DNA from: Paramecium tetraurelia
Lineage: Eukaryota; Ciliophora; Oligohymenophorea; Peniculida; Parameciidae
Direction of reading: 5' to 3'
Length of the DNA: 64,000 nucleotides
Assembly (NCBI RefSeq): GCF_000165425.1
Contig: NW_001799012.1
Coordinates: 169,690 to 233,689 of the forward strand
Program-made: the position numbers and the translations under genes
In this document: positions 1 to 11,860 of the stretch, piece after piece
Position numbering within the stretch: position 1 is the first letter of the stretch
Layout of the letters: every line of letters starts with the position of its first letter
The notes under the pieces: model-generated
Seen by the model: the letters and a program-made list of their open reading frames with translations, nothing else
Told to the model about the DNA's origin: nothing
Database searches by the model: none

Positions 1-1120
1 AACTTCGCCTTCCCCTTTGAAATAATAGTCAGAATCAGAGTTCTCGCTATTAAGTTACTACTCAAGCAAAGTCTCCAACAATTATCTATGTGTTTCAAAT
101 GATTCATCTGAGAATTCTGCAGTTGTAGTTTTTTTTGTTCTATTTTTATAACTAATTAAAATACTCGAAATTGTATAAGTAAAGGACATTTTTAGCAACA
201 ACTTTCTTCTTGATCAAATACTGGAATCTCTTATTTGGCAAAATCTAATTTGGATCAATGAGGGCAAATCTAATTTTGTTTTTATGCAACTCTGCCAAAA
301 TCTTAAGAGTTTCAAATAATTCGCTATCCTTTGTGCCAGCCACTCCAACCAAGGGAATCTTATCTTTTTCTGCTTTCAAAAATTCTTCCTCTGTCAATGA
401 GAACACTTCAGGATATCCATGAGCAGAGATCCATTCTGATAACCCATCAATTTCACCATTATAATTAATTGGGGCTGGTAGTGCCTTGTGAAATAGAGTA
501 TATTTTGAAGAATGAGCTTATTACAGTTCTGGATTCACTACAATACCAAACTTAATTGCAGTGTATTCAGCAGCTACGCTTTATAAATCATCATCATTAT
601 TCACATATTTGAGTACTGCAAAAAAGGATCTTTTTAGGAAGAGATCAATCTAAATTGATTTAAAATAGAAATACTTCTTCCTGAGTATTTAAAGTAGTAA
701 TTTAATCATAAGCATTTTAGAGAGCATACTCAAACAACAAATCAACTGTGTCTGATTAATTAGGAAAGTCTTGGACAACACCATTTTTATAAAGTTTGAG
801 TGTTGGATAGGACTTAACATTGTTTTTTGCAGTAAAAGCTTTGTTTTCATGAGCATTGATTTCTCCCAAGACAAATCCATAATCTTTTAACATTTCTGCT
901 AACCTAATAAAAACTGGCTTCATTTTGATGCTTTTAAGTTAAATCAACATCAATACCAATATCCGCATGAGTCGATGTAATATTTGACTAACAATCTTGG
1001 ATTTTCGTCAACAGCTTATTAGAAATTTTTTCTGGTAAGTTGCAAAACACCCTCAACTTCTTCGATTTATTCTCTAGATAATGCAACGAAGAGAAGGGCT
1101 AGTAACAAGAAATATTTCAT
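1..1120 (-). CDS. Protein disulfide isomerase-like thioredoxin protein, 3' end outside the window
   Basis: The reading frame begins at ATG 1120-1118 with a hydrophobic leader (MKYFLLLALLFVAL), a likely ER signal peptide. One thioredoxin-type domain follows: a CGYC redox motif near residue 53, split by the first intron, and a cis-proline segment (SYPT) about 45 residues later. The remaining part visible here lacks a second CxxC and looks like the redox-inactive b-type domains of PDI-family proteins. Three introns, 931-956, 650-674 and 140-164 (26, 25, 25 nt), are needed; each removes an in-frame TGA or a frame change. 348 codons are seen and the C-terminus runs off the window. It would catalyse or chaperone disulfide formation in the ER lumen. 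Many TAA/TAG codons act as Gln. The exact PDI subfamily is uncertain. Confidence 0.85.
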
Positions 1121-1219
1121 TGATTAAAATATTCGAATTATGTTGCGTGTATTGTTATAAGTATTGATAGAAGAATATTCTAGATAATTTTTGTTTGAAT
1201 TAATGACAGTTGTTTGTAA

Positions 1220-1956
1220 TCATAATAAATTAATTTAATATAATCCCTGATAATTATTGAATGGCAATTTCTTCGGTTGAAACACTACACTTTCAAAGTC
1301 TTTAGTAATCTCCTTATATTGTTCAATCTCCTTCTCAATGTTGAGAGTCACATCGAATTTGGGATACGTAAATTAGAGTCGTCTATTATTCTGCGAGATC
1401 AAGAATTTGGTTATCTATTCGTATCCTCTCAATTATGCTAATCATTTAAATGCTCATCATTCATACCTAAATCTATGGCATTGTAACCGTATTTCCCTTT
1501 TTTATCAATCTGAGCCCCTCTTTCAGTAAGAGTTTTAATGGCTTCAATTTGCCAATTGATGACTGCTTAAATGAGAGGAGTGCGGCCTTGATTATCGATT
1601 TCATCAATTGGTGCTCCTCTCAATAATAGGTAATCTATAATGGCTGTGCGATTTAGGGAAGCAGCTAAAGAGAGAGGTGTGAATTCATATTTTGTGGATT
1701 CCAAAGCATTTGGATTTTGATCAATAGCCAATTTAGCCTCATTGATATCGTTGTCGCAAATTGCTTTGATTAATCGATAATCTGTGGTGTGATGATGAGT
1801 GGAATCTGGATTGGTATGCCATGCTGCATTGATGATCCTATTGAATGGACTGGAGAAAGGATTGAAGGTTTCTGTTCCATCATATTAGGTTCCAACATAC
1901 TGAGGCAATTCCCAATTTAAAAAATGCTTGACTTTAGGTGGTAAATATGAAAACAT
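1220..1956 (-). CDS. Ankyrin-repeat protein
   Basis: The predicted protein has 235 residues, with one 29-nt intron at 1438-1466 whose removal avoids an in-frame TGA. Residues about 75-185 form two to three ankyrin repeats: phrases such as TPLSLAASLNR, GAPIDEIDNQGRTPL and YGYNAIDLAQLRGYEQ match the helix-turn-helix and beta-hairpin pattern of the family. The N-terminus (WELPQYVGTQYDGTETFNPF) and the short C-terminal tail are not recognised. Ankyrin repeats are protein-binding scaffolds, so the partner and the cell role cannot be read from sequence. It lies between the PDI-like gene and the kinase on the same strand, with a gap of 99 bp on the PDI side. Confidence 0.85.
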
Positions 1957-1994
1957 TCTTATAATTACAAAATTATGTAAATTAAATATATTAT

Positions 1995-3673
1995 TCAAAA
2001 AGCTTATTTGAGTGATCCACGAATGCTGTTTGCATTATCCACATTGTACTTCTATTGATCCTCCTAATCTAATAATTTTACTCAGGATATGATTACTTTT
2101 TTTTAATTTTGGTTGGATCTAATACATTTTAATTTGGTTACTATGAGGAATGTCATCATCTTCATTAACATTATAATCATTTTCTTCTAAAATGCATTCT
2201 TGTTTCTGAACCTTGACTGACTGACTCTGTTATCTGAATGTATTTCCATTAGGTTCTTCTCGATTGATGTCAGCTGTATTTGATTTACTCCTCATTTAGG
2301 GAGTAACACTAAGAGGAGTTGAGGTTAATGACTGATTGAGTTCTTGACCCATCAATGGTGTTCTGGCATAGAGATCTGAATTCCTTTTGTGTCTTGGTAG
2401 GTTCTCTTCACTTTAGATTGCTATGAGATCAGACATAATTACAGATGCAACTGATAGTCTGCCTATTTCTGGAACCATTGATGTTAAAGAGCCAATTCAG
2501 TGCTTATTCTGAGATCAGCATTTTTCTCAAGCAATGCTCTCAACAAATGAATAGCCTCTTCACTGAGGGGATGATTGTTAATTAAACCATACTCGATCTG
2601 ACAATGGTAGTTCTTCATCACAATCTCATCATAAGATTTGGCTTTGAATGGAGATGCACCGGTCAACATTATGAACATTAGTACTCCTGCACTAAAGATG
2701 TCCACTTTGAAGTCATAGATTTTATCTTGTAATAATTCAGGTGCAACATAGCCTGGAGTACCACAACGTTTAAACATATAATCTCCACAGATGGATTATA
2801 ATAATCTGCTAAACCAAAATCTGCTATTACAACATCGGCCATGTCTCCTTTTGTACGAAGTATGAGGTTTTCAGGCTAAGATGAGTTCAATTGTGTACTT
2901 TGATGTCTCTATGCAATACTCCCATCGAATGGATGTAATCAATTGATTGCAGGATTCTGTACATGATGTTGGCCACTGTTTTCTCATCGTAGGCCTTGCC
3001 CTTCATCTAATTGAAGAGTTCTCCTCCTTCCAACAATTCACAAACCAAAAAAATGTAATTGTCATTTTCATAAACCTCATACAATTTGATCACGCCTCGA
3101 AAATCCATCTTTCTCATTATGGATAACTCCTTTATTAATGCAGGCTTATAATATGTAAATCTGCATTTCTACCTTATCGATTCGGATGTCTTGAAATTTC
3201 AGTTTGTCAAATGCCTTTACAGCGTACAATGATTGATCACTCTTCTTTTATGCACTATACACCTTTTTACTTATCATATTACTTAATACCTTCGCAAAAT
3301 TACCCTTCCCTATCAATTTGTTTATGGAATATACATTGTTAAAGCCTCTTTAAATGCAAAAGGATTTCATATAATCATACCACACTACTTGTGCTTATTC
3401 GTTATGGGCGAACAACTCTACTGATTTTCGATTCCTCGTCAACTTGAAACCGTAATTCTTTAGTTTATCCAACGTCACGTTTTAAAGATCAATATATTTC
3501 TTATTATTCGATAACCTTCCATCCTAGATAAAGTAGGTGATCTCCTTCTAAACACCTTTCTTTGAATTCTTGATCAAAGTTCCACTAATTATTGGATCTG
3601 ACATCTAAACGACATCCTTGATCCACAATTAGGATTTAGGATCATCAAAAAATGAGATCTTTGGCAAATTCAT
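1995..3673 (-). CDS. PH-domain Ser/Thr protein kinase, AGC/CAMK-like, with two frameshifts
   Basis: The N-terminal 110 residues look like a PH domain. A kinase domain follows with glycine loop (IGKGNFAKVYSA), VAIK-like lysine (YAVKAFDK), catalytic loop (HRDIKPENLIL), DFG (IADFGLADYY) and activation/P+1 segment (CGTPGYVAPE). Four introns are supported: 3263-3289, 3145-3172, 2876-2898 and 2069-2096. The frame breaks twice with no GT...AG intron available: near 2785-2792, between DFG and the P+1 loop, and near 2480-2500, just after the last kinase helix. The exonic length is 3n+1, as expected if one base is missing at each break. The tail is acidic and ends in NSIRGSLKQAF before TGA. Either two sequence errors or a recent pseudogene; if corrected, it is an ordinary signalling kinase. 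Confidence 0.75.
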
Positions 3674-3759
3674 CTCTTATTTGTTTTAATTACTAGAAAA
3701 AGAGAATAAGCAACATATATATTGGAGTATCATAAATTATATCTATATATATAAGGGTC

Positions 3760-5195
3760 TCATTAAATAAGGCAGTTCCAGCATTCCTTATTCTTCTACT
3801 TTTGTTACATCTTTTGCAAGTAGATGTTCTCATCATCAAACTTTATCAATTAAAACGGTTTCAATAATAGTGTTAGTTTAGTCTTATATTTATGACATTT
3901 CCTATTTAAAATACTACATTGAATCAATACTTGTATAATTTTTCATGTTAATCTTTTAGATACTTCTACCGAGTTCTTAAATAACCATTCACATTATCCA
4001 AACATGTGATTTTCATCTAGAGATTTATGTATTTGTCCTTCCCATTCACTTTCAATGGGAACTACTTCAAGTCCTCATTCAAATGTGTGAACGGATCCAA
4101 ATTGCGTTGGGCTATGCATATTTGGTCGTTCTCGTATTCTTGAAATAGATTTATTTGCAAGGTTCCTATGTCTATAGTCAAATCCATCATTATTTCCTAT
4201 TCAAAATTCAATCTCTATGCAACAGTCTCCACATTTCCCTTAATCTTTCTCAACAAGGTCTAATAGGATAATTCTAATGTATAAATATAATTTTTATCAT
4301 CCTTCTAAAAATCTAATATATTAAATTCATCTATTTTCATTATTTAAAATGTAATCTGCAATGATTTATTTGCGTCCATTTCTTCGAAGCTAATGGTATC
4401 CTATACAATCTTCGATATCCTCTTATCTATCAATTATAACTATTTCACCTTCTCCAAGTGCTGCTTGTATTTCGTAAATACATTATGAATCTAAATTTAA
4501 AACTTTTATTAGTACTTCAACCGCGTAACTATGAAGAAAACTATCCAGTGAAGATTTGCAATTCACTTAATCTGTCTAATCCCATATCTTTTTCTATTCA
4601 CTTTTATTATTTACAAAATACCACTTAATCGATGTGATCACTGTATTTCTTTATCGAAAACCAAATTTCTAAATCCGAATACCCTATCAAGATCTTCTCC
4701 TTCACTATATCGCATAATTGCGGGATTTATTGCTCTTTGTTTTTGCAAGTATCAATAAAATATTAGTATTTTAGCATGAATTATATGTTATCAATCATAT
4801 TTTAAATTATCAATATAGGTTTCGTAAATATCCTCGTCATTTGGCACAGTGGGCTTAATTTGTATATCATATGGACTTTGAAGAGTAGGAAGAAATCTAT
4901 CGACATCGTAAAATTGCATGATTGATGGCTTCTCTTAAAATATTTCAACCCATTTATTCGACAATTATGCTTTCATTTTTTGTTGCTTGATCTCCTTCTG
5001 CTAAACAAAATGAGGTAGATTCTAGTATCTATTGGGTTGTTTCTTTGTTTATTGTTTTGAATTATCCTCCTTCTTCAATCTATTTCCAACCTCCTTCAAC
5101 TAAAACTCCTCGCTAAATCCATATTGCTACTCCATCATCTTGACCTCTTCCTACAATTGTTTTAATCTCTCATCTATTATAAGAACATCATTCAT
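3760..5195 (-). CDS. Unknown protein with coiled-coil and possible C2-like region, one frameshift
   Basis: The first 130 residues are charged and helical (RLKQLQEEVKMMEQQYGF), then a proline-rich linker, a central region (SIKWYFVNNKSEQKKIWDQT) and a C-terminal beta-rich stretch that could be C2-like (VNGKDKYINLQMKITCL). Introns are 4491-4515, 3902-3930 and a probable 34-nt one at 4649-4682. Near 4795-4815 the frame changes with no GT in the region, so one extra base (or two missing) must be assumed; the exonic length 3n+1 fits an extra base. The 3' exon ends at TGA 3760-3762. No family is recognised. It could instead be two overlapping genes, one ending and one starting near 4795, but that would be odd in this compact genome. 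Confidence 0.6.
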
Positions 5196-5396
5196 TATTT
5201 TTGAAAATATTTCAATATTATTAATCTGTTAGATTAATTCTTTGTTTTATACATATATAATAAATTACCCTCCATATTATATTCGATCAGTACCTTACAT
5301 CAATCTATAGCATTAAAGTTTGATATAAGCATATTATGCAAATGTTGAAAATTGTCTACGAATAATAATTTTAATTAATTTAAAGATTTAGTATAT

Positions 5397-7417
5397 ATGG
5401 AGACCGATACCATCTCTTGGAAGTAGTCTGATGACTTAGATGATATCATTTATCACTAGTTTAAGATTCCTGCTGATTTACAGAAGGCTGAATTACATGG
5501 AGTATTCAAAAAATAATGAATCATTAGTTAGCTTATAGAGTTTATGAGAAGCCTCAAGAATAATCTGTATAATGCAAATGTTGTAACTATTATAAAGATC
5601 ATATTAAATTCAATTTTTGTAGTGATCTAAGTAAATCAGATGATCACTCTGTAGCAAATGAATATTTTCAAAATGTGAAGTGGATGATTTTATAACTTAC
5701 AATCTTTTGGTAATACGATGATCCTATAATAACTAGTGTAACATTTGTTCCTTTCGCATTATATTTTAACCAGTAAGGGGATGAATGTGAAAAACATCCA
5801 AATTGTGATTAAAATTCGCTTAAAATATATTCCATCTGGAATTTAATCGCCATTAATTATAGTCTTGATGATTTAAAGTATGCAGGTGTAGTTCTTTCTA
5901 CATCAATTATTTACATAATTCTAATGAAATGTGGATCTTGTGACATAATGGGGGCCGAAGCATTTAAATAAATGAAGATGTCAGTGCTGGTATATTCAGG
6001 AATTTATATACCTGATAAAATTGAAGATGAAGAAATTCTTGAGATTTTGGATATTAATTCTGATATATGTGTCAGAGTTTATAGAGTAAATTTAAAATTG
6101 TACGAAGATCTGTTATTTGAATAATTAAAATTCCCTTATTTGAGTGATAAAGTCTCACAGTAATTATACATTTTTAGTAAAGAAAGAAAAGAATACTAAG
6201 AGAAGTATATGGGGACAATGAAGTTTTTAAGTAGACCTTTAAATAATCATATCTATTATTTTTAGCTGATGAACTACAAGTATCATAGGAATTTAAGGAA
6301 AGGTTTATGATTCTTTGTGAGAAGAATAGTTAAAAATATTATCATAAGTTTTAAATCCGCAGTCCAATTTTTCAATTTTTTATATAGTTTCTTATTGTAT
6401 TTGGATTCTCTATTCCCTCAACTATGGCTTAATTTTTAATATTAAAGTTAAGATATGATTTCATTAATAATAATTATAGTGGAGAAGAAGATTAAATGAT
6501 TAAGAAATTGCTAAATGTCGGCTCTACTCTAGTCTCGATGATTGCTTTTTCTATTTTTAATAAAATTGGTTCCAAAATTTTGACGAAATTGGCTTTAACT
6601 ATTTATCAAATTGTAAATTTGTTTAGATATTTAGGGTATCTCACTTTAAATTGCATTGCTGTAAAATCTTGATTTAAGATATTGGAATTTATTTTAATCT
6701 GTTTATGAGCAATCAAGTTAAACTATGTTATAAAGTGAAGGAATGTTGGATTATGTGATAACATTTAGTTTCTTAAATCTCTTTGTTCCAGTAATAACTT
6801 AAATTTTTGATTTTAATCATATTTGGAGAAAAGTTAAACTGTTTAGATTGAAAGGGAAAAAAACTAATAATAAAACCTAAAAAGAAGCAAACTTATTTTT
6901 TTAATTAAGGAAATTTAATTACTATGAAAGAAAAATCACTGTTCACAAGATTTTTGCTGTAAGCATGTTGTTTGGATTCTAATATCCATTAATTATTCCA
7001 TTTTCAATCCTTTCATTATTGCTTATATATTGGGTAGATAAATGCATATTTATAAACTTTTCAATACCAGTTATAAAGGATAGACATGAAGAATTACTAC
7101 AAGGAATTTACTACTTGTTCAATATGGTGGCAATATATTATTTTTTTTTTTTTGGTTTAATTACCTTTAAGACTTGGATTATTACTACTCTATTGATCAT
7201 CAATGGAACTTTATTATTATGGGTAGGTTTATCATCTTTGTTAAATCAAGATTGGAATTTTCGAACACTATTAAGCGAGTATATTGAAAAATAATACCAA
7301 ATTAGTGATGATGAAAAATATTAACTATTTATCAATTTAAAGAAAAGACTGAAGAATTTTACTAAAGTAAACATTTAATAATAACATCTAGAAATCAATG
7401 AAGAGTTAAGTGGTTGA
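5397..7417 (+). CDS. OSCA/CSC1/TMEM63-like multipass cation channel
   Basis: Predicted 645 residues, introns 5502-5527, 6231-6265 (35 nt, long for this genome) and 6613-6634. An N-terminal hydrophobic helix precedes a cytosolic segment (about residues 170-300). A C-terminal block of about seven hydrophobic helices follows, including FSFLNLFVPVITQIF, YPLIIPFSILSLLLIYW and YYLFNMVAIYYFFFFGLITF. The order (hydrophobic helix, cytosolic domain, 7-TM block with a PLI.P-type helix followed by a VDK-type turn) is typical of calcium-permeable osmosensitive channels of the CSC1/TMEM63 family. It would sit in the plasma or an organelle membrane. The overall length is shorter than the usual 700-900 residues, so an N-terminal part may be reduced. 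The upstream 200 bp is shared with the divergent coiled-coil gene. Confidence 0.6.
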
Positions 7418-7634
7418 AACTACTAGCTTATTGGAGTGACTAGAATATTAAATAACCTTCATCAATTAAAAAATATTATAAACACATAAATTAATAATAT
7501 AAAGATATTAATTGATTAGTTATTAATGAATATTACTTCAAGACCTAATATTAAAGATGAATAGAATAATTAAAAATATTCTTTTTGTTTATCCGAAATA
7601 TAATTTAAATTAATATAATATATCAAAAATTAGA

Positions 7635-9062
7635 ATGTAATCTCTACGTATTACAAACTACTCAGCAACAGGTTTAACAGTAAAACCAAACGATATTCCA
7701 AAAGACGTTTGGAATAATTTTATATGTGATTATCCTAGATGTGGACCCGAAATTCAATTACCCATGGACAATAATAAGAGATACGCTAAGACAGCTGCAG
7801 TCTTGATAGCAGCCATAATGGATAGTTTGATTAGTTGGTAAGAAATTGATGTACTGTATGAAATCAGAGAGTAAATGCAGTTAGATAATGAATAAACTAA
7901 AAAGATTGTCGCAGATTACAATAAATTTATTAGTTAAATTACTCCATGTTTTGAAAAGGATCAAGGAAGCATTCATTTGAAATAATAAAGAGAATACATC
8001 TACTCACATTTAAACAATTAAGAAGGAATAGAACTGCTGTTTAATGTGTACAGGTGTATTCTATTGAGTTTATACACACAAAAAGCTAGTTCTTGTTTAG
8101 TTAGAAATGGTAGAAAGTTGTCAAAGTAGGAGGCCATTTTTGAATTGTTGGGCAACTTGGATGAAGACAATCAATTCATTTTGAAAGACCATCATTATAT
8201 AGCCATATCTACAATATTGGGATTGCCTATTCATTGTTATATCAATTATAGCGATGGACAATAGATGATAAGAAAGAGAATACATCAATTGGCAAATATT
8301 AGGTTTACAGTTGCTTTACTATTTGAACCAGGTCACAATAATAAGTCATCAAGATCTGTAAGAATATTATACCAATAACACGATTCAATTTACTTGAACA
8401 ATTTATTAACAATAGAATAAAATATAAAGAAAAAAAAGAATATTATGCTGGCCATCAATAAAGTTTAAAAGGTCTTAGAGTCAGCTGTGATTACAACTGT
8501 GCAACATTGTTCAAAAATAGTTGAATAAAAGATAGTCAATCAATTATGGCCTGATGAATTTTATTAGGATCTGTAGATTCTTGTTTAATAATTAAATTTC
8601 AAGACTATTAAATTAGATGAAATATTGTCGACATTAGATTATAATCTCTAAATGCAGTTAGATTCATTCAAAATCATTTTTGAAAATACTAAATCTATTC
8701 CTAAATCAAACTCTGAGGTATCTCCAAATAGACAAAAGATATTTTAAAGCACTTATTTTAGAAATCAATAAGCCATAATCAACTATCAAAATCAGAAAAT
8801 ACAAAAGACTAATGTTGTTTAAATTCAATAGCCATCCTAGTCTCCACTTTTTGAATCCCCAATCAAATAATCATAAATTATTTAACCTCCAAAAACGTAT
8901 TTATAGACTACTGAGGATAAACAAAGATCTGTATCCCCCTCTTCATTAAATAAAAATATTTCAAGGAGTTTAGAATTTCATGATAAAGCATTCAAATTAA
9001 ACAAATCCTAAACCAATTCTATATTAAATACTTAATAGATTTAGTAATAATAACAACAATGA
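7635..9062 (+). CDS. Unknown protein, possible otubain/OTU-like fold without clear catalytic cysteine
   Basis: Intronless reading frame of 475 residues starting ATG-TAA (Met-Gln) and ending at TGA 9060-9062. Residues about 180-250 contain HHYIAISTILGLPIHCYI and, some 35 residues on, VALLFEPGHNN. This spacing and pattern resemble the C-terminal strand-helix part of otubains, where an isoleucine-rich helix precedes a short strand ending in PGHYD. I cannot find the DGNCFYR-type motif that carries the active cysteine, so it may be an inactive relative or only a chance likeness. The last 150 residues are rich in Q, S and P and probably disordered. Function should be treated as unknown. Confidence 0.65.
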
Positions 9063-9289
9063 TATTTTTATTATTATCAAAATCATAATTGGCATTTAAA
9101 GTTATATATTATTTACAATATTCCTTTCTTGAATATAATTAACACCTATTTTCATTTTCACTGCTATTCACAACATGATGTACAGTTCCACTTTCTCTTA
9201 GGGTACTGTTTTGTTATAAGGATTTTTAATCTTTTTTCATTATTATTATGATATTAATAAATATTTAGAAGCTTTATATATGATATATG

Positions 9290-10624
9290 TCAAAAATGAG
9301 TATCTTTCAATTCCCATAATTATACGCACAAGGATTTTTAATCCCAAGTTATCAGGTACTTTCCATCTTCACTCATCGAACCGAATATGTAACAAGTGTC
9401 GAAGTTTATAGATGATATAAAAATAAACTCATTTTTTTCTGTTCTTTTAATTATATTCACAAATTAAGAATTTTTAGTGATTAGTATCTTTTTTTCTTAT
9501 GAAAATTAGGCTTAGAATCCCAAATTGTAACTGTTCATTCCCTTTTATATTGTAATTTCTTTTGACTTCTCAAACTATTAATTAGAACAATTAAATTCGA
9601 ATAATTAAATTGTGTTTTTATGATGTTATTAAACTACAAATTGATTCTCATTAACAAAACACAAACTCTCTCCATTTGCTTTGAAATTTATTTTTTGAAT
9701 TTTATTCCATTTTTAATCAATAGGATAGTATTGCAAAACAATTATTTATTTATCAAGCCCACATACTAAAAACTTATTTTGAGATTCTTGCAAACTCACA
9801 CATCTAATGATTGTTATATTTTATAAAATAGTCTAAGAATATTTATACTATTAATTTTTATCAGTGATAATTAAACGAGTACTACTTGAATAAATTTGGT
9901 CTTCATCCTTATTCATAATGATATTCGAAATCCTGCTATTATGTTTCTAAAGCTTCATTAAATACTTTGAATGGTTTAAGCTAGTATGATGCCATATTTT
10001 AATTTCTCCATCAAAATTTCCTTACAGAATTGAATTAGAGCTTTTGACCTGGCATAACGAAAAAATAGTATCATTTTATATAACTTAGCCTATATACTTT
10101 AATTAGTCATTTTTTAATGTAAAAATTAAAAATTTTTCGAGCCCAGCTGCAATTACAAGCTATGTATTCGTAAAAATTATTGTATTTAGTGATTCTTTGA
10201 CCTAATGTTATGGTCTTAATGTATGAACATTTTAATTGTTAGTAATATTCATTAATTAAAATTAATTTAATACTTTACCAGGTTTGCTCATATTTTGAAA
10301 ATCTGGAAACCCTATTGGATAATACATGTCTTTTTCTGAACAAAAATAAAAGAATTTAATGTCTTCTAAGAATTCTTAAGGGACTACTTAAAGATTCTCG
10401 TGTGATTTTGATCTAACTGTAGTGTCTTCTCAAATATTCTATTATCCCAATAAATCTTACATGTAAAAGAATTATATCCCTAAATAATAATTCGCAATTA
10501 AATGATCCTCTGATTAAATTTCAATAATATTTTATTGTATTTATTAATAAAATTCTAGTTAGTAAACTATATTTTACAAAGTTATTTTCTCAATAAATTG
10601 AGAATAACTCTTCCTATAATTTAC
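9290..10624 (-). CDS. WD40-like beta-propeller protein, start codon not found
   Basis: A 430-codon frame that needs introns 10439-10460 and 10303-10325. It shows repeated propeller-type blades: LVIAAGLEKFLIFTL, GNFDGEIKIW, KFLVCGLDKQIIVLQY, GESLCFVNENQFVV and SMSEDGKYLITWD, the last followed by VQLWELKD just before TGA. This is WD40-like spacing, with weak Trp-Asp signatures. The frame is open from just after an in-frame TGA at 10625-10627, but no ATG occurs in that interval; the first in-frame Met is well inside the protein. The divergent gene at 10692 leaves only 67 bp. Either a 5' exon was missed or the 5' end was lost. WD40 proteins are scaffolds; no specific complex is indicated. Confidence 0.6.
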
Positions 10625-10691
10625 TCACTTTTATCAAGTAAATAAGAAATTGTTTGGTAAAATTTAATATAATTAATAATAAATATTTGAA

Positions 10692-11160
10692 ATGTAAGAG
10701 TGGCCTAAGAAATTGTTTTTAGCAATAGCATTCATTTCATGTTTTACTTGCTATGCTCGACCAGATTATAATTTACCTCTTTTTGCATTCGCATATCTCC
10801 TATGGGACATCGATAGACCAGTAAAATATGTAGGAAAATCAAATAGGTTTCGCAAAAGATTAGATTGATATACTTATTCGTATACTCTTGGATTATTGAT
10901 TTTGTGTGGTTGGTTTATTGGGGTCCATTTTGGAATTCGTCAGCATTTTCGCATAATTGGGCGGATGGAATTCAAACATTTGTGTTGGTATTGTCAGTTA
11001 TCAACTTCATCATTAAGGTAGGATATTGGGTTAAATTTTTCAGCTAGGTACGATAGTGGTGTGCATATTGGCAGAGAAGGAGTGTAAGGATGCGTTGCAC
11101 CCAGAGAATGCGATGGCTCATGCAAAGAATATTTTTAATAGTGAGGGTTAGCATTAATGA
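10692..11160 (+). CDS. Small four-helix membrane protein, possibly ATRAP-like
   Basis: 137 residues with introns 10830-10858 and 11018-11043; retaining either breaks the frame. Four hydrophobic helices are visible: KLFLAIAFISCFTCY, LPLFAFAYLLW, LIYLFVYSWIIDFVWLVYW and FVLVLSVINFIIK plus LGTIVVCILA. The last 30 residues are polar. The spacing of the helices and the Asp-containing third helix recall type-1 angiotensin II receptor-associated protein (ATRAP) family members, but I see no decisive motif, so that is only a suggestion. Likely in endomembranes. It is divergent from the WD40-like gene, with a shared upstream region shorter than 70 bp. Confidence 0.7.
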
Positions 11161-11211
11161 ATTACTTAATATAGAAAATTTTGAAAAAAATTAATATCTA
11201 TTTTAAAATTA

Positions 11212-11708
11212 ATGTCACAATAAGTTCTCTGGGAAGTGGTTAAAGGAAACAATGCCTTTTTGGTTAAGAGAAATGGATTGACATTGTCAACAGACCCATT
11301 CAATAACACAGGTGTGTAGACATATAGCAGCACAGGTAATTGGGTCGATGTATTAATTTAAAGGATTCATCAGTAAGAACGCAGTTGGTGTTGTTTCAAC
11401 CTAAGGAAAAGTGAATTAGATTAATAATATTAATTTGGTCGCAAAGAAGAGCACAAAATTCTAATAAGCTGATAGAAAGGCTAAAAACACTCAATCAGTG
11501 TATGCCTCAACCTTGGCTGTTAAGCATGGAGTTCACACTGCTTCCAGAGTAACTAATATATCAATAATCTTAGGTTATCAGAAAGAGATTCGGTACTTCA
11601 AGACTTGGATCACAAAAGGCAGCCCTCAGAAAGTTGGTCAAGTTAAACAGAGCAAACGCAGTCAGAAGAAGAAATGAATTGGCTGCCGCTAAAGCTTAAA
11701 AGAAATGA
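11212..11708 (+). CDS. 60S ribosomal protein eL28
   Basis: 147 residues, introns 11336-11363 and 11549-11573. The N-terminus ([17 protein letters not shown]) matches the start of eL28, where a Trp precedes VV...FL.KR. The middle part carries basic residues (KKSTKFQQADRKAKN) and the C-terminus is strongly basic ([18 protein letters not shown], ending in KAQKK). Length agrees with the eukaryotic family (about 137-147). eL28 is a component of the large cytosolic ribosomal subunit. It sits 52 bp downstream of the four-helix protein on the same strand and is followed by a small unknown gene. Codon use is less AT-biased than in neighbours, as expected for a highly expressed gene. Confidence 0.85.
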
Positions 11709-11860
11709 TTTGCATAATTATCAAAATGATGTACAATATATCAAGAAATAAATCATTATTATATTCTTCTTTCCTGAATCGATTAGTGTTAATATAAAAT
11801 GATTCTCGAAAACATCATAAAACATTAAAATCTTCAGATTAAGATTTCATTTAAATAAAT

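Noticed and set aside
2780-2800. Programmed ribosomal frameshifting in the kinase
   Set aside because: No slippery site is visible, and the programmed-frameshift ciliates (Euplotes) use a different genetic code. Missing bases or decay explain it better.
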